Source: Lingula anatina
Lineage: Eukaryota; Brachiopoda; Lingulata; Lingulida; Lingulidae
Reading direction: 5' to 3'
DNA length: 39,189 nt
NCBI RefSeq assembly: GCF_001039355.2
Contig: NW_019773792.1
Location: 511,385 to 550,573, forward strand
This document shows, in pieces, positions 1 through 9,917 of this stretch (position 1 is the stretch's first letter; each line of letters starts with the position of its first letter). Under the pieces are notes generated by a model. That model saw nothing but the letters and a program-made list of their open reading frames with translations, searched no databases and had not been told where the DNA came from. A program made the translations under genes and the position numbers.

Positions 1-110
1 ATCTACAGGGTAACACATATCTCTGTACGTGAATACATACATTGATATCTACAGGGTAATACATATCTCTGTACGTGAATACATACATTGACATCTACAG
101 TGTAATACAA
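1..110. repeat. 46-bp minisatellite
   Basis: Two full units (1-46, 47-92) and a partial third begin with ATCTACAGGGTAA and contain CTCTGTACGTGAATACATAC. The same array reappears at 4066-4159 directly after the n at 4065, so the second block of gene A starts inside this repeat. Repeats of this kind commonly break assemblies. Confidence 0.9.
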
Positions 111-527
111 AGGACAACAGAATTTAGATTTTAAGGGCCTGTAGGCATTCTTACCCGGATTAGTTTCAATATTTTAACATCTTTATTGATGATATCAAAA
201 ATGTCTTAACTTAAATCATAACAAATGATTCAGTTCTTATAAGCAGAATCACTGTTTGTTTGTTTGTTTGTTTGTTTTTTTTTCGAGCCGCAGATAAAGC
301 CGTGATTACATAGTGCGATCAAAAAGTAAGTGTTACGAGCACCTATGATATCTGTCATACTAGTAGTACATTAGACCCGTATTAATATAGCTCGCGGCAG
401 AAAACAGGAACCCGTATTTGTCAACAGCGAGAGACACGCATGAAAGCTGACTAAACCGTTTCTTGCCTACAATGAGTTTAGTCATCAAAATTATGTTGCG
501 ACACATCGTTCTATTTTATCTTTGCAG

Positions 528-738
528 GTCTCTATTAACAAAGGCAGTGTGGTCCCTGTGTTATCCCGGTTTGGGCTGATGTTAGTGCTGGGTACCAACA
601 TCTCAGTGTGGATCTACACCACCATCTCTGAGGCCCGTCACGTGATGGAGATGGACGAACACGAGCACTCCAGGAGCGGAGGTTTGACAACACTTACCCC
701 CTCAGACACTCATTATACCACACACTACAGCGTGAATG
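528..738 (+). CDS. Otopetrin gene A, exon encoding TM5 (duplicate copy)
   Basis: The exon lies between TTTGCAG and GTGAGG; it begins in phase 0 and ends after the first base of a codon. It encodes the RFGLMLVLGTNISVWIYTT segment that is typical of otopetrin transmembrane segment 5, followed by an acidic and histidine-containing loop. It is near-identical to the exon at 4599-4809 (S to N and R to K changes). If translated in series with that second copy, the channel would contain TM5 and TM6 twice, which argues that only one copy belongs in a functional transcript. Confidence 0.85.
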
Positions 739-1741
739 GTGAGGCTTTGCTTGGCTTTTATATCCACCCCTAGACAATGACGTAGACATACTATAGGGTT
801 TGTCTTCCTACATTAATCAAATTAAATAAAATTATTTCTGGATAATATATATATAGTGAAGCAATGATGTAATTGATGAGCATGATGTAGATATGACGTG
901 TCTGTAATGACGTCACACACGAGAACTCACAGTACTGACAGATGGCCCTCGTCTGCACACAGTTTTATGACTGTACAAAAATGATTATTTTGGTGAAGTA
1001 AGAAAAACATCGGAAATGCGATTTCTTTGCTGAGATTAGAATTAAATATGCCAGTTGTATTCAGTAAGTCGATGATTGTTTGTTACTTGAGTTAATATTT
1101 GGTAGATGTATTGCATTATAGTTCGCATGCCCATGTTCTATGAGAAATTTTATTATTCAAATTGCATGAATTGTAATGTTATGAAGTAGATCCTGGTCCC
1201 AAATGATGTATAGCTGTGCCAAGCAATAACTAAAAATCAATGAAATTCGTTAAAGGTATTCTATGTGGAGTTCACACGCCAGATGTGATTTCCCTCAGTA
1301 AAAGAGCCATTTTTCAGACTCCTAATATTGCTGAACCAGACTTTTCTCTTAGATTAAATGTTTTCTACCGTTTTTAATTAAATTACTTAGTTCTGAACGA
1401 ATCATGATTCCTTCGATTTCTAAATATCAGGGGTAAATGTCGCCATTAAGAGTCTTTAAAAGGTTTTAAAGGCCCGAAATGGGATTGATATGAACCGGGC
1501 CGTTCTCAAACGTATATAAAGTACCTTTAACTGCCAGCATGGGCGTCTGTGTACGCGATATCTTGAATCAATGCCGGACACTGGCTAAAGTCTGAGACTG
1601 AACGGTGAAATGTTTGGCAGTGACAGCGGTAGTAAGTTTTGACGTGTTCAGCACTGTGCACAAAACACTGTAGAGGACGGCCTCGCCGGCGATAAAAGCT
1701 GTGAACACATTAGCAAGTTGACTAACCCCCCTGCTTGCACG

Positions 1742-1965
1742 CCCCCCCCCCCTCACACACACACACACACACCCCTTGTAGTGCAGATAACGCCCAGTCA
1801 GGGAAATGGTTTGCATATGTTTTCCATGTTTCTGTCGAGCTAATGCGCTTGCTTTATATTGATTTCTGCATTTGATGCTGAAGCAGTTTGCTGCACGTGG
1901 TAGATAAGTTTTTGACAACAGCGTATCACCTGTCTCTTTTTGAATAACTGGATATTAACTGTCTC

Positions 1966-2035
<70 letters not shown>
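1742..2035. repeat. Poly-C/(CA)n tract and (TA)n microsatellite in gene A intron
   Basis: A C-run followed by CACACA repeats lies at about 1742-1773 and a pure TA run at 1972-2035. Both recur in the second block at about 5800-5824 and 6019-6080 with different lengths. Reading frames through these tracts (IYIYIY or CVCVC strings) are artefacts. Confidence 0.9.
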
Positions 2036-2039
<4 letters not shown>

Positions 2040-2841
2040 GCTGATTGCCTAGTGAAATCGAGGTTTGTTCTCCTACACACATTTCAAATGACACAAAGAT
2101 TGAGTCTTTGTATCCGGAAAGGCCTTAAGATTGCCATGGTGGCTGAAAAGGCAAATTATTAAAATGAATTGTGGAAGGTGTCAAGCCTTTAGTTATAAAC
2201 TAGCCACACCAACTGAAAATGTCAGAAAAAACAGACACCTAACTGGAACTAGTGTAATCACTAAACAACCAAATTAAGAACAAATGATCAATTCGTAATC
2301 ACTTTTTAGACTGCTGCAGCTACAGTCATTCTCTGGTAATTTTTAAAATGGATTACTGAAAATCTATTCTACATGTACATGGCTGCCTCAAAAACATTGT
2401 TCACAACATTGCCGCTAGAAAACAACCTCGTATGCATATATTCAAAGTGTCACTAACACATTTCAATCCCGAGATTTACGCTCAGCAGATCAACTTTTAT
2501 TGAAAACTGTAAAAAGGCGTCTTAAAGGTTATGAGGACATCTATGTTAAGTGAACAGGTCCCATTGGAATTTGCTCAATGGAGTCAACCAATATCTGATA
2601 CATGATGATCTAATTCGTAAATAGTTTTCTATTAGGAAATATTGCTGTGTATTTTGATCCAAAATCACGATCCTATAACTGTTTTAGGTTTTATGTATCT
2701 TAATAGTTTGCATTTTTAAGTATTTAATTCTGCTAAAGGTTTTAATTGATTTATTATTCTGAAAAGCGTGTTGCAAACAACGCTACTGTGACCACTGGGG
2801 GATAGTATCAGCATGTTCAAACGTTCCTTTTGTCTTTTCAG

Positions 2842-3005
2842 CGTCTGGCTATGGGAACAAGACGTCTGCTTACTGTCCGTCAGGTATCACTGGGTTGTTC
2901 TCGTCCTACCTGTACCCGTGTGTGATAGAGAGTAGTCTCATCTCCTCCTGTATGATCTACCTCGTCTGGAGCAGGGTTAGTGACGACCCTCACAGCGACG
3001 CCGGG
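2842..3005 (+). CDS. Otopetrin gene A, exon encoding TM6 (duplicate copy)
   Basis: The exon follows CTTTTCAG and continues the split codon from the preceding exon. It encodes the SSYLYPCVIESSLISSCMIY stretch, matching the conserved otopetrin TM6 pattern YLYP..IE.SL....MY..W. I place the donor at GGG|GTTAGT (3006); an alternative in-phase donor is AGG|GTTAGT at 2976. Both leave phase 0. Its twin is 6887-7050, with one visible amino-acid change (A to T) near the end. Confidence 0.85.
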
Positions 3006-3034
3006 GTTAGTAACATGGCTGGCCCTTTGGGTGT

Positions 3035-3205
3035 GACTAAAGAGTGTGTGAGAATGTGTTAGTTGTGATCAGAATGTGCTGAGAATGTGTTAGTGGTGAT
3101 AAGATTGTGCGGAGAATATGTTACTTGTGATCAGAATGTGCTGATGTGCTGATAATGTGTTGATCAGAGATGTGTTAGTTGTGATCAGATTGTGCTGAGA
3201 GGATG
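3035..3205. repeat. 31-bp minisatellite after the TM6 exon
   Basis: Imperfect units alternate AGAATGTGTTAGTTGTGATC and AGAATGTGCTG. The array starts about 30 bases after the donor. The matching array at about 7085-7285 has more units, so this intron differs in length between the two blocks. Confidence 0.85.
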
Positions 3206-3658
3206 GTTGTGGTAAAATTGTCTGGGATATTATACTGCTAGCTGTCATTTGGTGAATTTTGATTACTTACTCAAATGACTCGCAAACTTCTCGATTAATG
3301 TATGATGGAAAACGCAAAGGCTAGTGAAATATGCATCTGCAAAACCATTTACAATAAAATAAAAGTTTGAATGAATATATTCCCATCAAGTGACAATTTT
3401 TTCCTGTGGATAAGAACCCTTCCATATCTTTGGTGTTAGAGGAAATCATGTCTGTGATGAATGCAAGCCCCATCTGAGAATTATTAATATATAAAACTAA
3501 ATCAATTCTGTATGCCATATAAGTGAGAGAATCCCCAAGCAATAACAGAGATCAAGTGACTGCAGTTCCTATCCAAGCCTAAGAAAGAACTCTGTAAAAT
3601 ATAAAACCAGTAGCCATTGGCTCAGATAAATGACAGCCTAATGTATGTGTTTTCCCAG

Positions 3659-4064
3659 GTGTTTCGGAGAGACTCCGTTTTTCGCAGCTCCTCCCATGGC
3701 GCCTACGACCGCCGATACGGCAGAGCCACCTTCAAGAAGTCTGCCAGCATTGCCCGGCTAGAGCACCGGAACAAGAGCTACTCTATGACACTGCCTCGGA
3801 TTAGAGAGGACAGTGATGACAGTGATGATTGTCACAGCGAGGGCAGGGACGAGGTCACGCGCTCAGTAGGAAACCCAGAGACCGAGGGAGAGCTGCACCA
3901 CAGAGATGACCGCGGGGGACACCGACCAGCGCCCAATGGTAACTGTTTACCGGCGAATGACGATGTTCAGTTTAAGATTGACCCTGCAGAGTTGGAACAC
4001 CTCAGTCTCACCGAGCAGTCCACGGCAGGTAAACACGGTGCCCAGCAGTCGTCACGTGCTCACG
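3659..4064 (+). CDS. Otopetrin gene A, cytoplasmic-linker exon, truncated by gap (duplicate copy)
   Basis: The acceptor is TTTTCCCAG and the frame starts with VFRRDSVFRSSSHG in phase 0. It encodes the long hydrophilic linker between TM6 and TM7, with serine/arginine-rich and acidic stretches (EDSDDSDD). It is cut off by the n at 4065, in the codons after GAQQSSRA. The intact counterpart is 7765-8318. Confidence 0.85.
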
Positions 4065-4065
4065 N
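4065..4065. other. Single-base assembly gap
   Basis: One n separates the truncated linker exon from the 46-bp minisatellite that restarts the collinear second block. Single n characters also occur at 26040 and 29558, each at the edge of a duplicated block, so they mark contig joins of unknown true size. Confidence 0.9.
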
Positions 4066-4598
4066 CATATCTCTGTACGTGAATACATACATTGATATCT
4101 ACAGGGTAACACATATCTCTGTACGTGAATACATACATTGACATCTACAGGGTAATACAAAGGACAACAGAATGAAGATTTTTTAAAGGGCCTGTAGGCA
4201 TTCTTAACCGGATTAGTTTCAATATTTTAACATCTTTTTTGCTGTTATCAAAAACGTCTTAACTTAAACCATAACAAATGATTCAGTTCTTATAAGCAGA
4301 ATCACTGTTTGTTTGTTTGTTATTTCTAGCCGCAGATTTCTAGTTTCGAGCACCATGTTACCGGCTTAAGCCGTGATTACATAGTGCGATCAAAAAGTAA
4401 GTGTTACGAGCACCTATGATATCTGTCATACTAGTAGTACATTAGACCCGTATTAATATAGCTCGCGGCAGAAAACAGGAACCCGTATTTGTCAACAGCG
4501 AGAGACACGCATGAAAGCTGACTAAGTCGTTTTTTGCCTACAGTGAGTTTAATCATCAAAATAATGTTGCGACACCTCGTCCTATTTTATCTTTGCAG

Positions 4599-4809
4599 GT
4601 CTCTATTAACAAGGGTAACGTGGTCCCTGTGTTATCCCGGTTTGGGCTGATGTTAGTGCTTGGTACCAACATCTCAGTGTGGATCTACACCACCATCTCC
4701 GAGGCCCGTCACGTGATGGAGATGGACGAACACGAGCACTCCAAGAGCGGAGGTTTGACAACGCTTACCCCCTCAGACACTCATTATACCACACACTACA
4801 GCGTGAATG
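4599..4809 (+). CDS. OTOP-like: Gene A exon: TM5
   Basis: It is flanked by TTTGCAG and GTGAGG, 211 nt, entering in phase 0 and leaving after one base. The entry phase fits the phase-0 end of the TM3-4 exon of paralogue gene B, so the two genes share this exon boundary. Confidence 0.9.
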
Positions 4810-6015
4810 GTGAGGCTTTGCTTGGCTTTTATATCCACTCCTAGACAATAACGTAGACATACTATAGGTTTTGTCTTCGGACATCAATGGCTTACTTAAT
4901 TATTTTTGTATAATATATAGTTAAGCAATTTTGTAATTGATAAGCAGGATGTAGATATGACGTGTCTGTAATGACGTCACACACGAGAACTCACAGTACT
5001 GACAGATGGCGCTCGTCTGCACACAGTTTTATGAGTGTACAAAAATGATTATTTTGGTGAAGTAAGAAAAACTTCGGAAATTCGATTTCTTTGCTGAGAT
5101 TAGAAATAAATATGCCAGTTGTATTCAATAAGTCGATGATTGTTTGTTACTTTAGTTAATATTTGGTAGATGTATTGCATTATAGTTCGCATGCCCATGT
5201 TCTATTAGAAATTGTATTATTCAAATTGCATGAATTGTAATGTTATGAAGCAGATACTGGTCCCAAATGATGCATAGCTGCACCAAGCAATAAATGGAAA
5301 TCAATGAAATTCGTTAAAGGTATTCTATGTGGAGTTCACACGCCAGAAGTGATTTCCCTCAGTAAAAGAGCCATTTTTCAGACTCCTACTATTGCTGAAC
5401 CAGACTTTTCTCTTAGATTAAATGTTTTCTACCGTTTTTAATTAAATTACTTAGTTCTGAACGAATCATGATTCCTTCGATTTCTAAATATCAGGGGTAA
5501 ATGTCGCCATTAAGAGCCTTTAAAAGGTTTTAAAGGCCCGAAATGGGATTGATAAGAACCGGGTCGTTCTCAAACGTATATAAAGTACCTTTAACTGCCA
5601 GCATGGGCGTCTGTGTACGCAATATCTTGAATCAATGCCGGACACTGCCTAAACCCTGAGACTGAAATGTTTGGCATTGACAGCGGTAGTAAGTCTTGAC
5701 GTGTTCAGCACTGTGCACAAAACACTGTAGAGGACGGCCTCGCCGGCGATAATAGCTGTGAACACATTAGCAAGTTGACTAACCCCCCTGCTTGCACGCC
5801 CCCCCCCTCACACACACACACACCCCTTGTAGTGCAGATAACGCCCAGTCAGGGAAATGGTTTGCATATGCTGTCCATGTTTCTGTCGAGCTAATGCGCT
5901 TGCTTTATATTGATTTCTGCATTTGATGCTGAAGCAGTTTGCTGCATGTGGTAGATAACTTTTTGACAACAGCGTATCACCTGTCTCTTTGTGAATAACT
6001 GGATTTTAACTGTCT

Positions 6016-6082
<67 letters not shown>

Positions 6083-9000
6083 TGATAGCCTAGTGAAATC
6101 GAGGTTTGTTCTCCTACACACATTTGAAATGACACAAAGATTGAGTCTTTGTATCCGGAAAGGCCTTAAGATTGCCTTGGTGGCTGAAAAGGCAAATTAT
6201 TAAAATGAATTGTGGAAGGTCCAAGCCTTTAGTTATAAACTAGCCACACCAACTGAAAATGTCAGAAAAAACAGACACCTAACACCTAGCAAATTAAGAA
6301 CAAATGATCAATTCGTAATCACTTTTTAGACTGCCGCAGCTACAGTCATTCTCTGGTAATTTTTAAAACGGATTACTGAAAATCTATTCTACATGGCAGC
6401 CTCAAAAAACATTGTTCATAACATTGCCGCTAGAAAACAACCTCGTATGCATATAGTCAAAGTGTCATTAACATATTTCAATTATATACCGTAGTTGTTT
6501 ACTATCTTAAAACCTGAGGTTTGTGCTCAGCAGATCAACTTTTATTGAAAACTGTAAAAAGGCGTCTTAAAGCTTATGAGGACATCTATGTTAAGTGAAC
6601 AGGTCCCATTGGGATTTGCTCAATGGAGTCAACCAATATCTGATAAATGATGATCTAATTCGTAAATAGTTTTGTATAAGGAAATATTGCTGTTTATTTT
6701 GATCTAAAATCACGATCCTATTACTGTTTTAGGTTTTATATATATTAACAGTTTGTATTTTTAAGTATTTAATTCTGCTAAAGGTTTTAATGGATTTATT
6801 ATTCTAAAAAGCGTGTTGCAAACAACGCTACTGTGACCACTGGGGGATAGTATCAGCATGTTCAAACGTCCCTTTTGTCTTTTCAGCGTCTGGCTATGGG
6901 AACAAGACGTCTGCTTACTGTCCATCAGGTATCACTGGGTTGTTTTCGTCCTACCTGTACCCGTGTGTAATAGAGAGTAGTCTCATCTCCTCCTGTATGA
7001 TCTACCTCGTCTGGAGCAGGGTCAGTGACGACCCTCACAGCGACACCGGGGTTAGTAACATGGCTGGCCCTTTGGGTGTGACTAAAGAGTGTGTGAGAAT
7101 GTGTTAGTTGTGATCAGAATGTGCTGAAAATGTGTTAGTTGTGATAAGAATGTGCTGAGAATGTGTTAGTGGTGATAAGAATGTGCTGAGAATGTGTTAG
7201 TGGTGATAAGATTGTGCTGAGAATGTGTTAGTTGTGATCAGATTGTGCTGAGAATGTGTTAGTTGTGATAAGAATGTGCTGAGAATTTTCATTTGGTGAA
7301 TTTTGATTACTTACTCAAATGACTTGCAAACCTTTCGGCTTGATAACTGTATGATGGAAAACGCAAAGGCTAGTGAAATATGCATCTGCAAACCCATTTA
7401 CAATAAAAGTTTGAATGAATATATTCCCATCAAGTGACAACTTTTTTCCTGTGGATAAGAGCCCTTCCATATCTTTGGTGTTAGTGGAAATCATGTCTGT
7501 GATGAATGCAAGTCCCATCTGAGAATTATTTTAATAATTTTAATAATTAAAATACATAAAACTAAATAATTTTTATGCCATATGAATGAAAGAAATCCCA
7601 AGCAATAACATAGATCAAGTGACTGCAGTTCCTATCCAAGCCTAATAAAAAACAGATAAATGACATCCTAATGTGCTGAGCATGTGTTAGTTGTAATCAG
7701 AATGTGCTGAGAATGTGTTAGTTGTGAAAAGACAGCCTTACATGTGATGTCTGTGTTTTCCCAGGTGTTTCGCAGAGACTCCGTGTTCCGCAGCTCCTCC
7801 CATGGCACCTACGACCGCCGGTACGGCAGAGCCACCTTCAAGAAGTCTGCCAGCATTGCCCGGCTAGAGCACCGGAACAAGAGCTACTCCATGACACTGC
7901 CTCGGATTAGAGAGGACAGTGATGACAGTGATGATTGTCACAGCGAGGGCAGGGACGAGGTCACGCGCTCAGCAGGAAACCCGGAGACCGAGGGAGAGGT
8001 GCACCACAGAGATGACCGCGGGGGACACCGGCCAACGCCCAATGGTAACTGTCTACCTGTGAATGACGATGTACAGTTTAAGATTGACCCTGCAGAGTTG
8101 GAACACCTCAGTCTCACCGAGCAGTCCACGTCAGGTAAACACGGCGCCCAGCAGTCGTCACGTGCTCAAGGGGATGACGGCGGGAACAGGCTAAAACTGG
8201 TGCTGTCACACCCTCACTTTGAACAGTACGGCCGCGACTATGAAGAAGACCGGCGCCAGCAAGTGTTACCACAGAGAAACTACCCTCCAAAACCACTGCA
8301 GTCTGTTCCCTCACAGAGGTAGGTGCCCTCTTCCTCCCGGGACATCACTGATTATAACCGATAATGACTGCTGCATAATTAAAAAAATTTATCAAACTGG
8401 TGAATCTGAAACAATAATTACAGTTTACTTTTCCATGTTATCTTGCACACGTAAAGAATTGGCATGTGCTTGCAAGGCGTTTTCCTCGCTGTGTTTAAGA
8501 GATAGGTCAATCACTGGTTATCACTTCTATTGTAGGTCTATCGCTACCACTGTGTTTGAACCAGACTGGGAGGAAGAGAAGGAGACGACGCACCACTCCA
8601 GTAACTACTGTGGCTTGTTTCTGGGGATGCTAGTCATCCTGGTCACCTTCGGGACCATCATCATCTTCCTGTACTACAAGTATAAGACTAAGGACGGCTC
8701 CATGCACCAGGAGTTGTTTATCGTGAAGTCAATCATTAATGTACTGTGTGTTTGCGCCACACTGGTCACGCACTGCCAGATGAAGGGAATGATGAAGAAG
8801 AACGCGCGTATTCGCGGTATCAGGTCAGGTATGAAGGCGACGCAGTTTGTGCAGGAATCCAACCGCCATCAGCATCAGCTAGGGCTGGACAAGGCCTTGC
8901 TAGGAATATCTCTGCTGGGGTTGCTGGCCTACTGTACCCTCACCATCATAGCTGGGGCTGGGTCACCAGACCAGGACGCTGCCTTGACCGTGGTGGACGC

Positions 9001-9352
9001 TACTATAGTGATACTGGAGGCGGTGGTACAGTCGCTGTTCCTGATGACGTCATTTCTGCCACGCAGGGCGACCACTAAAGACCACAGGACGCAGCGTCCC
9101 GGAAGGGAGGGACTATTCTTCCTGCTTATCTGCAACTTCTGTCTCTGGGCATTCAACTCGTTTGGGGTTCGTAAGGAGGTCGCGAATCACGTACAAATCT
9201 ACTTTTATTCCTTCCAAACCTGGGTCATTCTGTCCCACGTGACCTTCCCTCTGTTGATCCTTTTCCGGTTTCATTCCGTTGTCGTCATATCTGACGTCAT
9301 CACGCATGCGTACACCGCAAAATATGTAGGATTAGAAGAGTTCGAGTCTTGA
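4599..9352 (+). CDS. OTOP-like: Otopetrin-family proton channel, gene A (3' part)
   Basis: Exons by splice sites and phase: 4599-4809, 6887-7050, 7765-8318, 8536-9352 (stop TGA). Otopetrins are 12-TM, proton-selective channels of the plasma membrane. The window encodes TM5 (RFGLMLVLGTN), TM6 (YLYPCVIESSL), a roughly 200-residue serine-rich and acidic cytoplasmic linker, then TM7 (CGLFLGMLVILV), TM8, TM9 (LDKALLGISLLG), TM10, TM11 (CNFCLWAFNSFG) and TM12 (WVILSHVTFPLLILF). The N-terminal exons (TM1-4) lie left of the window. The first three exons also occur at 528-4064 in what looks like the other haplotype. Gene B, downstream in tandem, is a paralogue. Physiological role (acid sensing, biomineralisation or other) cannot be told from sequence. 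Confidence 0.93.
6019..6080. repeat. (TA)n microsatellite
   Basis: A pure AT run in the intron between the TM5 and TM6 exons, the counterpart of 1972-2035. Confidence 0.95.
6887..7050 (+). CDS. OTOP-like: Gene A exon: TM6
   Basis: It is flanked by CTTTTCAG and GTTAGT, 164 nt, and restores the split glycine/alanine codon from the previous exon. It encodes the conserved YLYPCVIESSL motif and ends in DTG before the donor. Confidence 0.9.
7085..7735. repeat. 31-bp minisatellite, main array and second patch before the linker exon
   Basis: The main array runs from about 7085 to 7285. A second patch of the same unit lies at about 7670-7735, ending some 30 bases before the linker exon. The first block has no such patch at the equivalent place, so the two blocks differ structurally. 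Confidence 0.8.
7765..8318 (+). CDS. OTOP-like: Gene A exon: cytoplasmic linker
   Basis: It follows TTTTCCCAG and ends at AGAG|GTAGGT. It carries 554 nt and leaves after two bases of an arginine codon that the next exon completes. It encodes the TM6-TM7 linker: basic serine-rich start, FKKSASIARLEHRNKSYSM, acidic DSDDSDD, and a proline/glutamine-rich end. Gene B has an alignable FKKSSSLAKMEHQRKCFSI segment but no intron at the end of the linker. Confidence 0.9.
8536..9352 (+). CDS. OTOP-like: Gene A terminal exon: TM7-TM12
   Basis: The acceptor is TTCTATTGTAG and the exon starts with the last base of an arginine codon followed by SIATTVFEPDW. It encodes six hydrophobic segments and ends in HAYTAKYVGLEEFES before TGA. 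The same C-terminus (HAYTAKYIGLE) ends gene B. The 217-bp intron just upstream is absent from gene B. Confidence 0.95.
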
Positions 9353-9416
9353 CGTCATGTTTTGAGCAGCGCCTGATCGTGCCTTTATTTTCTTCGTCCA
9401 CTTGAACTGCCGACTG

Positions 9417-9506
9417 TATAGAGACATATCTTAGATACTAGCACATAACACAGGTTGTCTATAGAGACATACATATCTTAGATACTAGCACATAACACAG
9501 GTTGTC
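9417..9506. repeat. Tandem duplication of about 45 bp
   Basis: Two adjacent copies of a unit containing CTTAGATACTAGCACATAAC and CAGGTTGTC, the second 4 bases longer, lie in the likely 3' UTR of gene A. Confidence 0.85.
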
Positions 9507-9663
9507 TATAGGGAATGGAATTTTTAAAAAACATTGAACTTCTGACAGAGGCAAAACGACTGAAGCTGTCTCAAGGTCATATACCAGTAGGACGCGAACA
9601 CCCCTATTATATCAATGGGAACAGAGCGGATGACTTAGAGCAGATTGTTTTAGTTTAACAACG

Positions 9664-9669
9664 ATTAAA
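9664..9669 (+). promoter_or_regulatory. Possible poly(A) signal of gene A (ATTAAA)
   Basis: ATTAAA lies about 310 bases after the gene A stop codon. This is the most common variant of the canonical signal, and the placement gives a plausible 3' UTR. An AATAAA further down at 10595-10600 is an alternative. Confidence 0.4.
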
Positions 9670-9750
9670 GTAACCGAATTATTTATTTTAATGCACTCTG
9701 TGGGTGTGGTAATAATTTTATTTATCAAAGTGAAACTAAAGATACGTGCT

Positions 9751-9917
9751 AATATGTCACTGTCAATATGTCACTGTCAGCATGCCACTGTCAATATGTC
9801 ACTGTCAGCATGCCACTGTCAATATCTCACTGTCAGCATGACACTGTCATTATGTCACTGTCAGCATGCCACTGTCAATATGTCACTGTCAATATGTCAC
9901 TGTCATTATGTTAAATG
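9751..9917. repeat. 14-bp minisatellite
   Basis: About twelve units of the type TGTCAATATGTCAC / TGTCAGCATGCCAC. Two variants (AATATGTC and AGCATGCC) largely alternate, giving a 28-bp higher-order pattern. The open frame through it (MSLSICHCQHATVN) is a by-product of the repeat. Confidence 0.9.

Larger units (their letters stand above)
1..4064 (+). other. First copy of a duplicated block (gene A intron/exon block)
   Basis: Exons, introns and microsatellites in this block recur in the same order from 4066 onward, with exon starts offset by 4071 bases at first. Exon 528-738 differs from 4599-4809 at about 8 of 211 positions by eye. The block stops in mid-exon at 4064, immediately before a single n. 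This looks like an alternative haplotype contig placed in series, although a real tandem duplication cannot be excluded from sequence alone. Confidence 0.85.
4066..8160 (+). other. Second copy of the gene A block
   Basis: The sequence from 4066 repeats 1-4064 in order: minisatellite, TM5 exon, CA and TA tracts, TM6 exon, 31-bp minisatellite, linker exon. Unlike the first copy it continues into the rest of the gene. Small indels and about 4 percent substitutions in exon 1 separate the two. Confidence 0.85.

Noticed and set aside
1840-2094. Frames rich in IYIYIY, also at 5891-6203 and 16883-17140
   Set aside because: These are translations of TA microsatellites.
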